Shown here in pieces: positions 17,413 through 25,440 of a stretch of DNA of 25,440 nt. Source of the DNA: Parvularculaceae bacterium UBA4496. GTDB taxonomy: Bacteria; Pseudomonadota; Alphaproteobacteria; Caulobacterales; Parvularculaceae. The position numbers were made by a program, and so were the translations under genes. Within the stretch, counting starts at the first letter, position 1. The number at the start of each line of letters is the position of its first letter. A model generated the notes under the pieces. The model did no database searches. It was not told the origin of the DNA and saw only the letters and a list, made by a program, of their open reading frames with translations. Location: positions 23,188-48,627 of the forward strand of contig DGNI01000140.1 in NCBI GenBank assembly GCA_002388885.1, read 5' to 3'.

Positions 17413-20400
17413 GCTTCGACGGTCACCTGGACGTGGCCTTTGGTAAAATTGCCATGGTCGTCTTCCACCCAATACCAGAACTCGTCCGTACCGGAATAAT
17501 TCGGATCGGCTGCATAGGTCAGCGTACCGTCGTCATTAAGAAAGACTGACCCATGCTCGGGCTGGACGAGACCATCGACCGTAATGTCGTCGCCATCCGG
17601 GTCGTAATCGTTTGCAAGGACATCGAGGGTGACGGATTCGCCTTCGGCGACATTGGCGAAGTCGCCGCGTGCGACTGGCGCGTTGCTGTTAAGATCGAGA
17701 ACGCCGTTATAATGCGGCTCATGGTCAAGGTCGCTGAAGTTACGCTCCCATTCAACGAATACGCTGAACTTGCTGATCTCGCCGGTCGCCCGGTCGGCAA
17801 TATATTGCTCCAGCACGGTCACTTTGCGCCCGTCAGGAAGCGTCCAGTAGCCTTCCTGTTCGACCGCATTGCGAATAGTGAAATAGTCGTGACGGATCGG
17901 ATCCCAGCTTGGGCCGACCTCCTGAGCGCCGATTGAATCAATCTTGGTTCCGGTAAGATCGAGATGTCCGCGCGATTCAGGCGTCGGCGCCGCCGGATAA
18001 TCGTCGATATCCGTGTCGAACAGCAGCCTGCCTTCAACAAGCTGATTACCTGTGAGGAAGAGATCGCCGGCGCTGGCGCTGATATTATCGAAATTGACGG
18101 CGGCGCCTTCAACATTCACATCGATAAAGACGTATCCCCAGTCTCCGTTAAATGGAAACGCCAGATTCACGTCATTCTTCATGGCATGAACGCCAGTTGG
18201 GAATCCGGCGATATTCGCGCCATTAATGACATTGTCGATGGTATTCGGACCAAACTCAACGCCACGCCTTGCCGTTCCGCCTGACGCGCCGTCGGTGGCG
18301 AGCAGATCAATATCTTTCAGCGTGTAGTGCGCCGTGTACTGCAAGTGAATGCCCGTACCCACTTCCCAGCCTAAAAAATCTTCTATGACTGTGCGCACGT
18401 CGTGGCCCTGCTCCGAACCATGCTTGATCACTTCAAGACCTGTACCGACAGCAAATGCTTCATTGCCGTCAAATTGCGAAATCGCCGGGTAGTTGATGAT
18501 GGCCTCATCAACATAACGCAGCGACTCTGAGTAATCCGCTGTCGCCGGGTCGACGCCTATCACGCCGTTGCCGCGCGACATGTAGACAAAGCCGTGGCCG
18601 CCCGGCACGCCCGCGGCGACATTATCCACCGCATCAACAAGACGGCCCTGAAACCAGAAGCCGGCGCCGGTGCGGCCGAGGTCGAAGGCCTCCACATCCT
18701 CATGCCACTTGGCGCCACCACCATTGCCAATCGATTTAATCGCAATGTTATGTGACCAGCGCCCGGTTTCGTTTCCCGTTTCGGCGACGAAGGCGGCGCC
18801 GTAAATATTATAAGCGGCGTTGTCGGCAAGCACGGCATTTGAATCGTGGTGGACATAGCCCCAGCCCGGCGAGCCCCAGACAGCGTTGCCGACGATCATC
18901 GCAGGATCGTCGAGATCCGAAACGCCGGCGCGATGAATATGAAGCGAATAGCGCGCCTTTATGTTCGTATCGAATTGCACATTGTCCAGCTCAGCCACAT
19001 CAAATGCGCGTTCGGACTTGTCGGTGCGGCCAAGATCTGTGAATTCGGCATAACGCACGTCAATTTCATCAGAATGCATGAACATGACGTGGCCGCGCTG
19101 ATAGACGGGCAGACCGTCAGCATTTTCCGTTTCAAACACGACGTTGCGCGTATAATTCGCGACATAAGCCTTAAGGTCGTCGCGCGGGCCTTCATGATTG
19201 AACTGAAGCGGCGTATCGAAATAGATAGTGTTGCCTTCAATACGCGTAATGATGAGTTCTTCATCCTCCGTCTGATCATTGCGCGGCTCCGTCGGGGCCG
19301 CAGGTTCTGTTGGCGTCAGATGCGTACCAGTCAGAACCAGCCTGTCGCCTACTTGCCAGCCTTCGGGCGGGCCATCGAGCGTGATCGACGTGTCTCCCGC
19401 CATGGGATCGATGGCGACTTTCAAGAAAGTCTCCTTCTCGGCGCCGTGAATCTGAATGTCGCCATGGCTGATGACGCCGCGGGAAAACAACATCGGGTCC
19501 CATGACGTGTCGATGGGGCCGTTATCAGCGATCTGAATAACAGCGCGTACATTCGCCGCCACTGGATCGTCGACCGTGCCGATGGTCATCCGCCCGCTTG
19601 GCGCAACGATCAGGGTATCGACTTCCATAAATGTGTTTATGTGCGTCGCAAATTCGAGGGCGCCGTCTACGCGCACCGTAAACAGAGAAACCGGACTTTC
19701 GCCATCATAGGCGACCTCGACGCCGCCCGGGATCAGAACCTTGGCGCCCTCGCCCGGCACTTCGCCATTCGCCCATGTGGCCGGGTCGAACCAAGACCCG
19801 CTATTGACGGCGATATGCGTTGCATCTTCGACCGGCACGAGATTAAGCACCGCCATGTGCTCTGTGGCTTTTGCCGGATCATCGGCGTGCGGATGCCCGC
19901 CATGATCGGGCGTGTCGTCATGACCGCCATCTTGGCCGCCATCATGACCATGCGCGCCGTGATCGTGCTCGCCCACGGACACTTCGACAACGGCTTCGCT
20001 TAAATTTCCATTGCTGTCGCGTACTTCATAGCGGAATGTTGCGATGCCTTCGAAGCCATCGTCAGGCGTGAAATGAATGACGCCGTTATGAAGCGTCACG
20101 GTACCGTTGACGGCGTCGAATACGCGCACCAGTTCAACGCTTGTTCCAGGCGCGGTGGCGTCGTTTGCAAGCAGGTCTTGCGCGGCGATCATCACGCTTT
20201 CGCCAACATCGGTCGTAAAATTAGAATCGTCTTCGGCCTGAACAGCCGTTACGGGCGGTTTTACCGGTCCGGGCGTTCCCGTCCCGCCCGCTGGCGGGGC
20301 GTCATTGCTGGCGCTAACCGGCCCGCCTTTTCCGCTGAGTGTAAGACATCCTTCCGCTGCTAGCAGCGGCGCGATCATGGCGGCCTGACTGAGCCGTTTT

Positions 20401-20531
20401 TTTACATTGTTGTTACGAGGTTTTTTGCCAGGGCGCGCTGGCGGTGAAATAAGGCCCGCCTCGGAAGCGTTCAGTATGTCGGCTAGATCAAAAGATGAAA
20501 AATTCTTTGAAACATCGAAACCGGAACTCAT
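17409..20531 (-). CDS. G8-domain, CEMIP-like beta-helix surface protein flanked by Ig/cadherin-like domains (candidate lipoprotein)
   Basis: This 1040-residue protein is predicted to be surface-exposed. Residues 1-45 are a hydrophilic leader. Residues 45-61 ([17 protein letters not shown]) form a basic-then-hydrophobic stretch ending at Cys62, the only cysteine in the protein, in AAEGC, a lipobox-like context. About 100-187 is an Ig/cadherin-like domain, and 189-215 is a His/Asp/Gly-rich linker with eight His. About 240-340 is a G8 domain ([20 protein letters not shown], then [10 protein letters not shown]). About 345-830 is a right-handed beta-helix whose [11 protein letters not shown] (H531, H533) and later [20 protein letters not shown] resemble the CEMIP/PKHD1 core. 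The last ~90 residues form a second Ig/cadherin-like domain ([11 protein letters not shown]). Known G8 relatives bind or cleave polysaccharides such as hyaluronan; activity here is inference. It lies 245 nt downstream of a same-strand glycosyltransferase operon. Confidence 0.88.
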   Translation of the reverse strand: MSSGFDVSKNFSSFDLADILNASEAGLISPPARPGKKPRNNNVKKRLSQAAMIAPLLAAEGCLTLSGKGGPVSASNDAPPAGGTGTPGPVKPPVTAVQAEDDSNFTTDVGESVMIAAQDLLANDATAPGTSVELVRVFDAVNGTVTLHNGVIHFTPDDGFEGIATFRYEVRDSNGNLSEAVVEVSVGEHDHGAHGHDGGQDGGHDDTPDHGGHPHADDPAKATEHMAVLNLVPVEDATHIAVNSGSWFDPATWANGEVPGEGAKVLIPGGVEVAYDGESPVSLFTVRVDGALEFATHINTFMEVDTLIVAPSGRMTIGTVDDPVAANVRAVIQIADNGPIDTSWDPMLFSRGVISHGDIQIHGAEKETFLKVAIDPMAGDTSITLDGPPEGWQVGDRLVLTGTHLTPTEPAAPTEPRNDQTEDEELIITRIEGNTIYFDTPLQFNHEGPRDDLKAYVANYTRNVVFETENADGLPVYQRGHVMFMHSDEIDVRYAEFTDLGRTDKSERAFDVAELDNVQFDTNIKARYSLHIHRAGVSDLDDPAMIVGNAVWGSPGWGYVHHDSNAVLADNAAYNIYGAAFVAETGNETGRWSHNIAIKSIGNGGGAKWHEDVEAFDLGRTGAGFWFQGRLVDAVDNVAAGVPGGHGFVYMSRGNGVIGVDPATADYSESLRYVDEAIINYPAISQFDGNEAFAVGTGLEVIKHGSEQGHDVRTVIEDFLGWEVGTGIHLQYTAHYTLKDIDLLATDGASGGTARRGVEFGPNTIDNVINGANIAGFPTGVHAMKNDVNLAFPFNGDWGYVFIDVNVEGAAVNFDNISASAGDLFLTGNQLVEGRLLFDTDIDDYPAAPTPESRGHLDLTGTKIDSIGAQEVGPSWDPIRHDYFTIRNAVEQEGYWTLPDGRKVTVLEQYIADRATGEISKFSVFVEWERNFSDLDHEPHYNGVLDLNSNAPVARGDFANVAEGESVTLDVLANDYDPDGDDITVDGLVQPEHGSVFLNDDGTLTYAADPNYSGTDEFWYWVEDDHGNFTKGHVQVTVEA

Positions 20532-20776
20532 AATTTTCCCGCGCCCCTGTACTCGTCACTAATGCGTCTGGGTTCGACGCCGCAGGGGAAACTAGACGAT
20601 CAGGGCAAATGCCAAATTGAATGTCTTGTTAGAATTGTCGCTATATCGACGTATTTTCTGGCTTTTACGAGAATCTTACGCCGTATTAATGACAACCGCA
20701 CATGGCAGTTTTACGCTTGCGCAACCTGACGTTAACAGCCGGTTTCCAAACCCTGGAGATTTATCAATATTCGCGT

Positions 20777-22912
20777 TCAACTACGCTGGTCATGATGCGC
20801 AACGCCGAAGAGATTCGCTTGCGCGATGCCGCGATTGATAAACGCTTCCCTATCGGATTCAGGCATCCAGCCGAGCTGTTTTTTTGCCTTTGAATTTTCG
20901 TATGGGGAAAATTGTGCGCGCGATTTCCAGTCTCGGTAACTTGGTTTTGTGATGCCCGATTTTCCGGCAAGCAAACGCTTCAGCCAATATTTCGCGACAT
21001 CAACCGTAAAATACACCCAGATCGGCGTTGCCTGCGCGCGCATGGAAACGCCATAAGCGGCGCCGATTTCCGCAAAATAATCTTTACCGCTCAGCATCGG
21101 ATCACCGATCAGGTTGAACGACTGCCCCTTTGCGTCTTCGTTTTCCATCGCAAGCACCAGCCCGTCCGCCACATCGTCAACCAGTACGAACGGCATGGTG
21201 TTGCGCCCTTCGCCCCATAGCATGCACGCCGTTGCGCCGCGCCACATGGCGATCCCCCAGTGTTGCAGCGGGCCGCCTTCGCCGATGACGATGCCGGGGC
21301 GGGCAATGACAAGCGGCAATTGCTTCTCACGCTCCAGCGTTTTCAGTTCGTCTTCACAGGCGGCTTTCGAGCGGGCGTAAAGATTGCGGCGCTCGAGATC
21401 ATGATCGAGCGGCGTTTCCTCCGTAATTGGGCGGGTTGGCTGCGAAGCGTCGTAGGAATCGATCGTGCCCGTATAAACGAGGCGGCCAACGCCAGCGGCC
21501 AGACACGCTTCGCCGATGCGGCGTGTAACGGCGACGTCGTTTTCAAGATAACCTTCCCAGCTTGTCTCCGTCGCTTTCGCCAGATGAAAAACGCCATCGA
21601 CACCGTTCATTGCAGCGGTCAAATCGTCTTCCGATTTCAGATCGCCCGTGACGACGGATATGCGGCCATCTTCGCGCGCAAGAACGCCGCCTGATCCGCG
21701 CGACAGCACCCGGACTTGATAACCCTTGTAAAAAAGCGCCTTACACAAAGCGCGACCGATAAAGCCAGTTCCACCGATCACCAGCATGGTCTTGCCGTTT
21801 GCTTGCGGCGCAGGCGCTTCCACAGTTGTTCTGGCGACAAATTTTGGCTGCGCGGCTTCGAGCACTCGTTCAATCATCGCAGTGGCGTTGGCGGCGAGCG
21901 ACGCGGACAATCGGCGGTCTACAGCCACGCCGTCACGCATTGACAGGTAAAATCTTCCGACCGCTCGGTTTATGGATAGACCGTAAGGTGCGAGCGCGTT
22001 GAGCGAGCGCAATTGGCGGAAGGCGTTTCCGAAGCCGGCGCCCAGCACCTGACCTGCAACCGAAGCCTGACGCATGAATGGTCCGGCGACAATGTCGCCC
22101 ATGCTTGCGCGCTCAAGCCGGTAGGTATCCTCAGCGAAGTCATAATGTGCGAGCGCGCCAATCCCCCTGAGGCGTATGCTGCGATTATCGGCGCCTTCGA
22201 TGAGCGAGAGATTGAGCGTCACCGATGCGCCGCCGGCGCGCCCAGTGATGCGCCAGCTCTGAAAATGCGTCACGCCGCCGGGAATGCTGATCGGATGGCG
22301 CAAATCAACGCCAATGTCTTCAAATTCGCCGAACAAATCCGCCACAAAAGCGAACAGATGCGGGCCCAGCTCGAACAACAGGTTCTGCGGCTCGCGCAAC
22401 ATCCACAAATTGAAAGGGCCGGAGCGGAGCGGCGCCAGCGGGAACTGCCAGTTCGCCTCAAACGTATCGACCGGACCGATGACGCGATTTTCCACATCAA
22501 CCTTAAGCCGGTCATAAGACGGCAGCATCAGGAAATTGTGATTGACGCCGAGGTAAACTTTTTTCGCTTGCGCCAGCGCATCCAGCCGCTTGCATTCTTC
22601 AGTCTTCAATGCGAATGGCTTTTCAACGAATGCCGAAACCCCGGCATTCAGAATTTTTTCCGTTGCTTCGGCATGCAAATGCGGCGGTGTCAGCACATGA
22701 ACGCAGTCGACTGCGCCAGATTCGAGCATCTCATCAAGCGATGAAAAAATGTTTTGCGCGCCATAACGATTCGCAAGGATTTTCGCCGCGCCACGCGAAA
22801 GATCGCAGACGGCGCTAATCTCAACACCCTGCGCGCGTTTCAACGCATCGGCGTGCCAGCTGGAGATATATCCCGCGCCCAGAAGCCCGGCTTTGATCGT
22901 TGTCTTTTTCAT
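20777..22912 (-). CDS. Fused Gfo/Idh/MocA oxidoreductase and NAD-dependent SDR epimerase/dehydratase
   Basis: A 711-residue two-enzyme fusion. Residues 1-355 are a Gfo/Idh/MocA sugar dehydrogenase: GLLGAGYISSWHADAL (Rossmann), EKPFALKTEE with the family EKP (97-99), and FELGPHLF (H185) in the substrate domain. After a Pro/Ala linker (about 364-372), residues 374-711 are an extended SDR: VIGGTGFIGRALC (GxxGxxG, 380-385), VFHLAKAT, and YARSK (512-516) as the catalytic YxxxK. Such pairs modify nucleotide sugars (oxidation, epimerisation, reduction). The start at 22912 is fixed by an ATGA overlap with the upstream GT2 stop. A longer frame from 22957 would lie inside that gene. The fusion implies sequential steps on one sugar; the sugar is unknown. 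Confidence 0.93.
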   Translation of the reverse strand: MKKTTIKAGLLGAGYISSWHADALKRAQGVEISAVCDLSRGAAKILANRYGAQNIFSSLDEMLESGAVDCVHVLTPPHLHAEATEKILNAGVSAFVEKPFALKTEECKRLDALAQAKKVYLGVNHNFLMLPSYDRLKVDVENRVIGPVDTFEANWQFPLAPLRSGPFNLWMLREPQNLLFELGPHLFAFVADLFGEFEDIGVDLRHPISIPGGVTHFQSWRITGRAGGASVTLNLSLIEGADNRSIRLRGIGALAHYDFAEDTYRLERASMGDIVAGPFMRQASVAGQVLGAGFGNAFRQLRSLNALAPYGLSINRAVGRFYLSMRDGVAVDRRLSASLAANATAMIERVLEAAQPKFVARTTVEAPAPQANGKTMLVIGGTGFIGRALCKALFYKGYQVRVLSRGSGGVLAREDGRISVVTGDLKSEDDLTAAMNGVDGVFHLAKATETSWEGYLENDVAVTRRIGEACLAAGVGRLVYTGTIDSYDASQPTRPITEETPLDHDLERRNLYARSKAACEDELKTLEREKQLPLVIARPGIVIGEGGPLQHWGIAMWRGATACMLWGEGRNTMPFVLVDDVADGLVLAMENEDAKGQSFNLIGDPMLSGKDYFAEIGAAYGVSMRAQATPIWVYFTVDVAKYWLKRLLAGKSGITKPSYRDWKSRAQFSPYENSKAKKQLGWMPESDREAFINRGIAQANLFGVAHHDQRS

Positions 22913-23892
22913 TTGTATTCGACGATCCCGACCTTGCTTCTGGTTAACTTCTTCCACTTGTATTTGATGATGCCGATAAGGTTTGGAAATTTCGCTAACG
23001 TCAAGAACGCGGCGCCAAGGCTCGCATGCTCAGGCGCTTCCCCCGACTTCATCAGCCCCCGCCGTGTTCTTAGAAACGATGCCGGATAAAGCAACAGCAA
23101 GAAAAAGCTGAAACCGTTGGTGAAAGGCGCGCCGATGATGGTCAGCGCGGGCAGGATCAGCCCCCAGCCCCAGGCGCGCCGGCGCTCGCTGCGGAAATAT
23201 CCGTCATGCAGTTCGCCAAGCTGTGCGAAGGCGTGACCGGCACGCTCCATCCGCCGCCACCATTGCCCGAAACGGTGCATGTCCGCATCGTGCAGGCACA
23301 TATCGCGATCAATTCTGACGATGCGTTTGCCTTTCTTGCCGACCCGCACGCAGAAATCATCATCCTCTGCCGCGATCACATCTGCACGGAAGCCGCCCGC
23401 TTCGCGAAAGACGTCCACCCTCGTTATGAAGATGCCGCCGCAAGCTGTGATCTCACCGACCGGCCCATGCCACTCAATTTCGCAAAGCCGGTTATAGGCG
23501 CTGGCGTCCGGGTCGCGCTCACGGCAACGCCCCGTGACAATGCCGATGGCGGCATCGCCATCCAGCACCGAAACAGCGTCATTCACAAAGCTGTCGACAA
23601 GTTCGCAGTCGCCGTCGATGAACATGACCTTCTCAACGTCCGGCCATCGCTCGACAAGCGCATCAAATCCTGCATTGCGCGCGCGCGCCGCGGTGAACGG
23701 TTCGTCGGCATTGAGCGAAACAACCGCCGCGCTTTGTTCATTCGCGAAACTGACGCTATCGTCTGTAGATCCGGAATCCACATAAACAACGCACTCGCCA
23801 TTTTTCTTGAGCGACAAGAGGCATCGTTTAAATCGCTCTCCTTCATTGCGCCCGATCGCAACAAACCCCACTGGCGATTGCGCTTCACTCAC
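22909..23892 (-). CDS. Family 2 glycosyltransferase
   Basis: A 327-residue inverting GT-A enzyme using a nucleotide sugar. It opens VGFVAIGRNEGERFKRCL, followed by VVYVDSGSTDDSV, the usual GT2 nucleotide-binding pattern. VMFIDGDCEL carries the metal-binding DxD (D93-D95), and AEDDDFCVRVGKKG is the acceptor-site ED motif with the catalytic base. A C-terminal hydrophobic pair of segments (about 238-275) anchors it in the membrane. The GTG start at 23892 overlaps the previous stop as GTGA, and its own TGA overlaps the next ATG as ATGA. The three genes therefore look translationally coupled. It probably adds a sugar to a lipid-linked glycan; the specificity cannot be determined. Confidence 0.93.
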   Translation of the reverse strand: MSEAQSPVGFVAIGRNEGERFKRCLLSLKKNGECVVYVDSGSTDDSVSFANEQSAAVVSLNADEPFTAARARNAGFDALVERWPDVEKVMFIDGDCELVDSFVNDAVSVLDGDAAIGIVTGRCRERDPDASAYNRLCEIEWHGPVGEITACGGIFITRVDVFREAGGFRADVIAAEDDDFCVRVGKKGKRIVRIDRDMCLHDADMHRFGQWWRRMERAGHAFAQLGELHDGYFRSERRRAWGWGLILPALTIIGAPFTNGFSFFLLLLYPASFLRTRRGLMKSGEAPEHASLGAAFLTLAKFPNLIGIIKYKWKKLTRSKVGIVEYK

Positions 23893-25088
23893 GAACGCGG
23901 CTCCGTATCATCAGGACCACGTGTCGGCGTCCACCGTTTCGCGCTTTCGCGGCCCGCCTCGCCAAAGATGCGAAGCTTCGACAGCAAAAATTCGGCAAGC
24001 CCGCCGAATGCCGAAGGCGGCAGCGCATCGCGCCCGAACGCCGCCCAGCCGAGCGCAATCGCCAGCCCCGTCAGTATGAATGCCCAAAGGGACATGGAAA
24101 ACGCGCCCGAAAAACCCGTGACGAGCCAGACCAACAGACCAAATGCGAGCGTACCCAACAGTGCAGTCACAAAAACCGTGAGCGGCGGAATGATCAGATC
24201 AAGCGCTGCGCCGATGAGCTTGAAGTTGCTGCTACTGACCCCTTCGGCGACAAGCGATGCAAAAGACTGCGCCCCGTAACGTAACGATCCGAGAGACCAG
24301 CGCGCAGACTGCCGCGTCAGGGCATCGTCGCCAGTTGGAAACATGCTTGTGACGACAGCATCTTCCGCCAGCATCGGCGCCGCGCCGACGCGCGTCAGCT
24401 GGAATGTCAGCGCCAGATCTTCGACGATCTCACCGGACCCGAGTTCAACCTTTTCAATGTCGCGCCACGAAACCGCAAATCCGGAACCGGTAAATCGCGT
24501 AACGCCAAACATATTTTGAAGGCCGCTCATGCGGACCTTGTTCATAAAGAGCCATGCGAACTCGGCGACCTGCAAACGGGGCCCGGCGCCATCCGGCGCC
24601 TTCATGAGATATAGCGCCTGCACAGGACGTTCTTCTTGAGAAGCAAGCGACGCGATACGTTGCAGGGAGCCCTCATCGAAAATGCAGTCGGCGTCAGCAA
24701 AGATTACGATCTCCGGCGGCGCAGCGCGCAAGACGTCGATGGCGTATTGAAGGGCGAAGCCCTTGCCGCGTCGGCCGGGGTCGTTCCGGATGAGCGCTTC
24801 TGCGCCGTGTTTAAGCGCGATGTCCGCGGTGTTGTCATCGCAATTGTCCGCCACCACGATCAGCCGATCGCGGTCACGCAGTTGCGCGCGCACATTTTCA
24901 AGCGAGGCGGCCATGGCCGCGGCTTCATTATGCGCTGGCATAAGCACGGCGATCGGCCCAGCACTTTCCATGCTTCGTTTTTTTTCCGCCGGAAACAGGG
25001 CCAGAACCGCTTCCGCCAAAAGAAACACCGCCAGTGCAAACGCCGCAACCGCCAGTCCGGCGGATATTATAATCAGGAGAAAATTCAT
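23889..25088 (-). CDS. Membrane family 2 glycosyltransferase with QxxRW motif
   Basis: A 399-residue membrane GT2. An N-terminal membrane helix (about 4-30) precedes a GT-A domain with IAVLMPAHNEAAAMAASL and LIVVADNCDDNTADIA. VIFADADCIF holds the DxD (D132-D134), GEIVEDLAL the ED (E223-D224), and RQSARW the Q-x-x-R-W motif (260-264) of synthase-like GT2 enzymes. Two to three further membrane segments follow (about 290-365). The start is the ATG at 25088, since longer frames would overlap the upstream gene; it lies 13 nt after that gene's stop. Its TGA overlaps the next GTG (GTGA). Cellulose- or hyaluronan-synthase-like processivity is possible because of QxxRW, but the short length favours a simple transferase. 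Confidence 0.93.
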   Translation of the reverse strand: MNFLLIIISAGLAVAAFALAVFLLAEAVLALFPAEKKRSMESAGPIAVLMPAHNEAAAMAASLENVRAQLRDRDRLIVVADNCDDNTADIALKHGAEALIRNDPGRRGKGFALQYAIDVLRAAPPEIVIFADADCIFDEGSLQRIASLASQEERPVQALYLMKAPDGAGPRLQVAEFAWLFMNKVRMSGLQNMFGVTRFTGSGFAVSWRDIEKVELGSGEIVEDLALTFQLTRVGAAPMLAEDAVVTSMFPTGDDALTRQSARWSLGSLRYGAQSFASLVAEGVSSSNFKLIGAALDLIIPPLTVFVTALLGTLAFGLLVWLVTGFSGAFSMSLWAFILTGLAIALGWAAFGRDALPPSAFGGLAEFLLSKLRIFGEAGRESAKRWTPTRGPDDTEPRS

Positions 25089-25101
25089 GAGCGCTTCCGA
25101 G

Positions 25102-25437
25102 TTAGGGCCGGTCCGCGCCGAGCCAGTAGCGCATGGCGCCGGAGAATTCAGAAAAACGCCCGAAAACGGTGCGATAAGCCCGCCGCCAAGATGACACTCT
25201 GAAAATACCGCGGCGGACTGCACTCGAGAAAAACTGCACGAGGTAAACGAAAGCTCCTGCAGCAATCGCGCCCGCAGCGACGAACGCCGGCGGCGTCATG
25301 AGCGTCATTACAGAAGCGGCAAGCGCACCCAGCCCCGCAGCGATGGCGACAATAACCGGAAAAACGCAGCCCCAGATTACGGCGCGAACCGTCTGCATCA
25401 CGCCATGCCGTTCCGGCGGGCCGCCATGCAGCGACAT
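25102..25437 (-). CDS. Small two-span membrane protein, first gene of the glycosyltransferase set (start uncertain)
   Basis: About 111 residues, not recognised. There are two hydrophobic stretches, roughly residues 19-46 (VIWGCVFPVIVAIAAGLGAL) and 49-72 (PAFVAAGAIAAGAFVYLVQF), then a basic, aromatic cytosolic tail (RRAYRTVFGRFSEFSGAMRYW). An ATG at 25437 is available, but the frame remains open to the window edge, so this may be the C-terminal end of a longer protein. A further ATG lies at residue 14. It ends 13 nt before the QxxRW glycosyltransferase start and is likely co-transcribed. It could be a membrane partner for polysaccharide assembly, but nothing in the sequence proves that. Confidence 0.55.
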   Translation of the reverse strand: MSLHGGPPERHGVMQTVRAVIWGCVFPVIVAIAAGLGALAASVMTLMTPPAFVAAGAIAAGAFVYLVQFFSSAVRRGIFRVSSWRRAYRTVFGRFSEFSGAMRYWLGADRP

Positions 25438-25440
25438 GGC

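Noticed and set aside
18846..19505. 219-codon plus-strand open frame within the G8-protein gene
   Set aside because: Antisense shadow of a strongly supported protein.
20532..20776. Promoter or small gene in the 245-nt gap before the G8-protein gene
   Set aside because: TTGTCA and TAAGAT-like hexamers are present, but not at a usable spacing; short open frames here have no ribosome site. The region probably contains the G8 gene's promoter, but I cannot place it.
23206..24279. 357-codon plus-strand open frame across the two GT2 genes
   Set aside because: Antisense to two well-supported glycosyltransferases, with low-complexity composition and no motif.

Overview
The window reads as a compact, GC-rich chromosomal segment of an alphaproteobacterium. 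Support comes from the yajC-secD pair, an alphaproteobacterial-style palindromic extragenic repeat, 1-4 nt gene overlaps, and the character of the Ugd, WcaJ and QueG proteins. I cannot assign a genus; the order is inference. No rRNA, tRNA, CRISPR array, insertion sequence or phage gene was seen.

Layout. 1-971 (minus): start of the Sec auxiliary operon, yajC then secD (secD runs off the left edge). 1187-5819 (plus): three tandem paralogues of the AlkP-superfamily COG3379 type. All three lack the usual nucleophile and one metal-binding motif, and this is the most unusual part of the window. 5820-9037 (plus): a TetR regulator with two matching operator-like palindromes upstream, then a PlsC-type acyltransferase overlapping an LplT-like MFS transporter, probably a phospholipid-remodelling unit. 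9251-9760: a small membrane-anchored protein related to DUF4174. 9757-12599 (minus): UDP-glucose dehydrogenase and a WcaJ-type initiating sugar-phosphate transferase (exopolysaccharide). 12726-13805 (plus): a 74-residue DUF4177-like protein and CysQ. 13802-15445 (minus): a large polytopic protein of unknown function. 15608-17412 (plus): a GST-family protein and QueG. 17409-20531 (minus): a 1040-residue surface protein with a G8 domain and a CEMIP-like beta-helix between two Ig/cadherin-like domains. 20777-25437 (minus): a translationally coupled polysaccharide set, with a small membrane protein, two family 2 glycosyltransferases, and a fused Gfo/Idh/MocA-SDR enzyme.

How it fits together. The right half is largely about making and presenting a cell-surface polysaccharide. 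Ugd supplies UDP-glucuronate, WcaJ loads the first sugar on undecaprenyl phosphate, the GT2 enzymes and the fused dehydrogenase/epimerase extend and modify the glycan, and the G8 protein may bind or trim it. The left half is membrane-related: Sec translocation and phospholipid turnover, plus the three AlkP-fold proteins, whose role is unknown. All three convergent gene pairs in the window end in the same way, with two stop codons sharing a 4-nt palindrome (TTAA twice, CTAG once).
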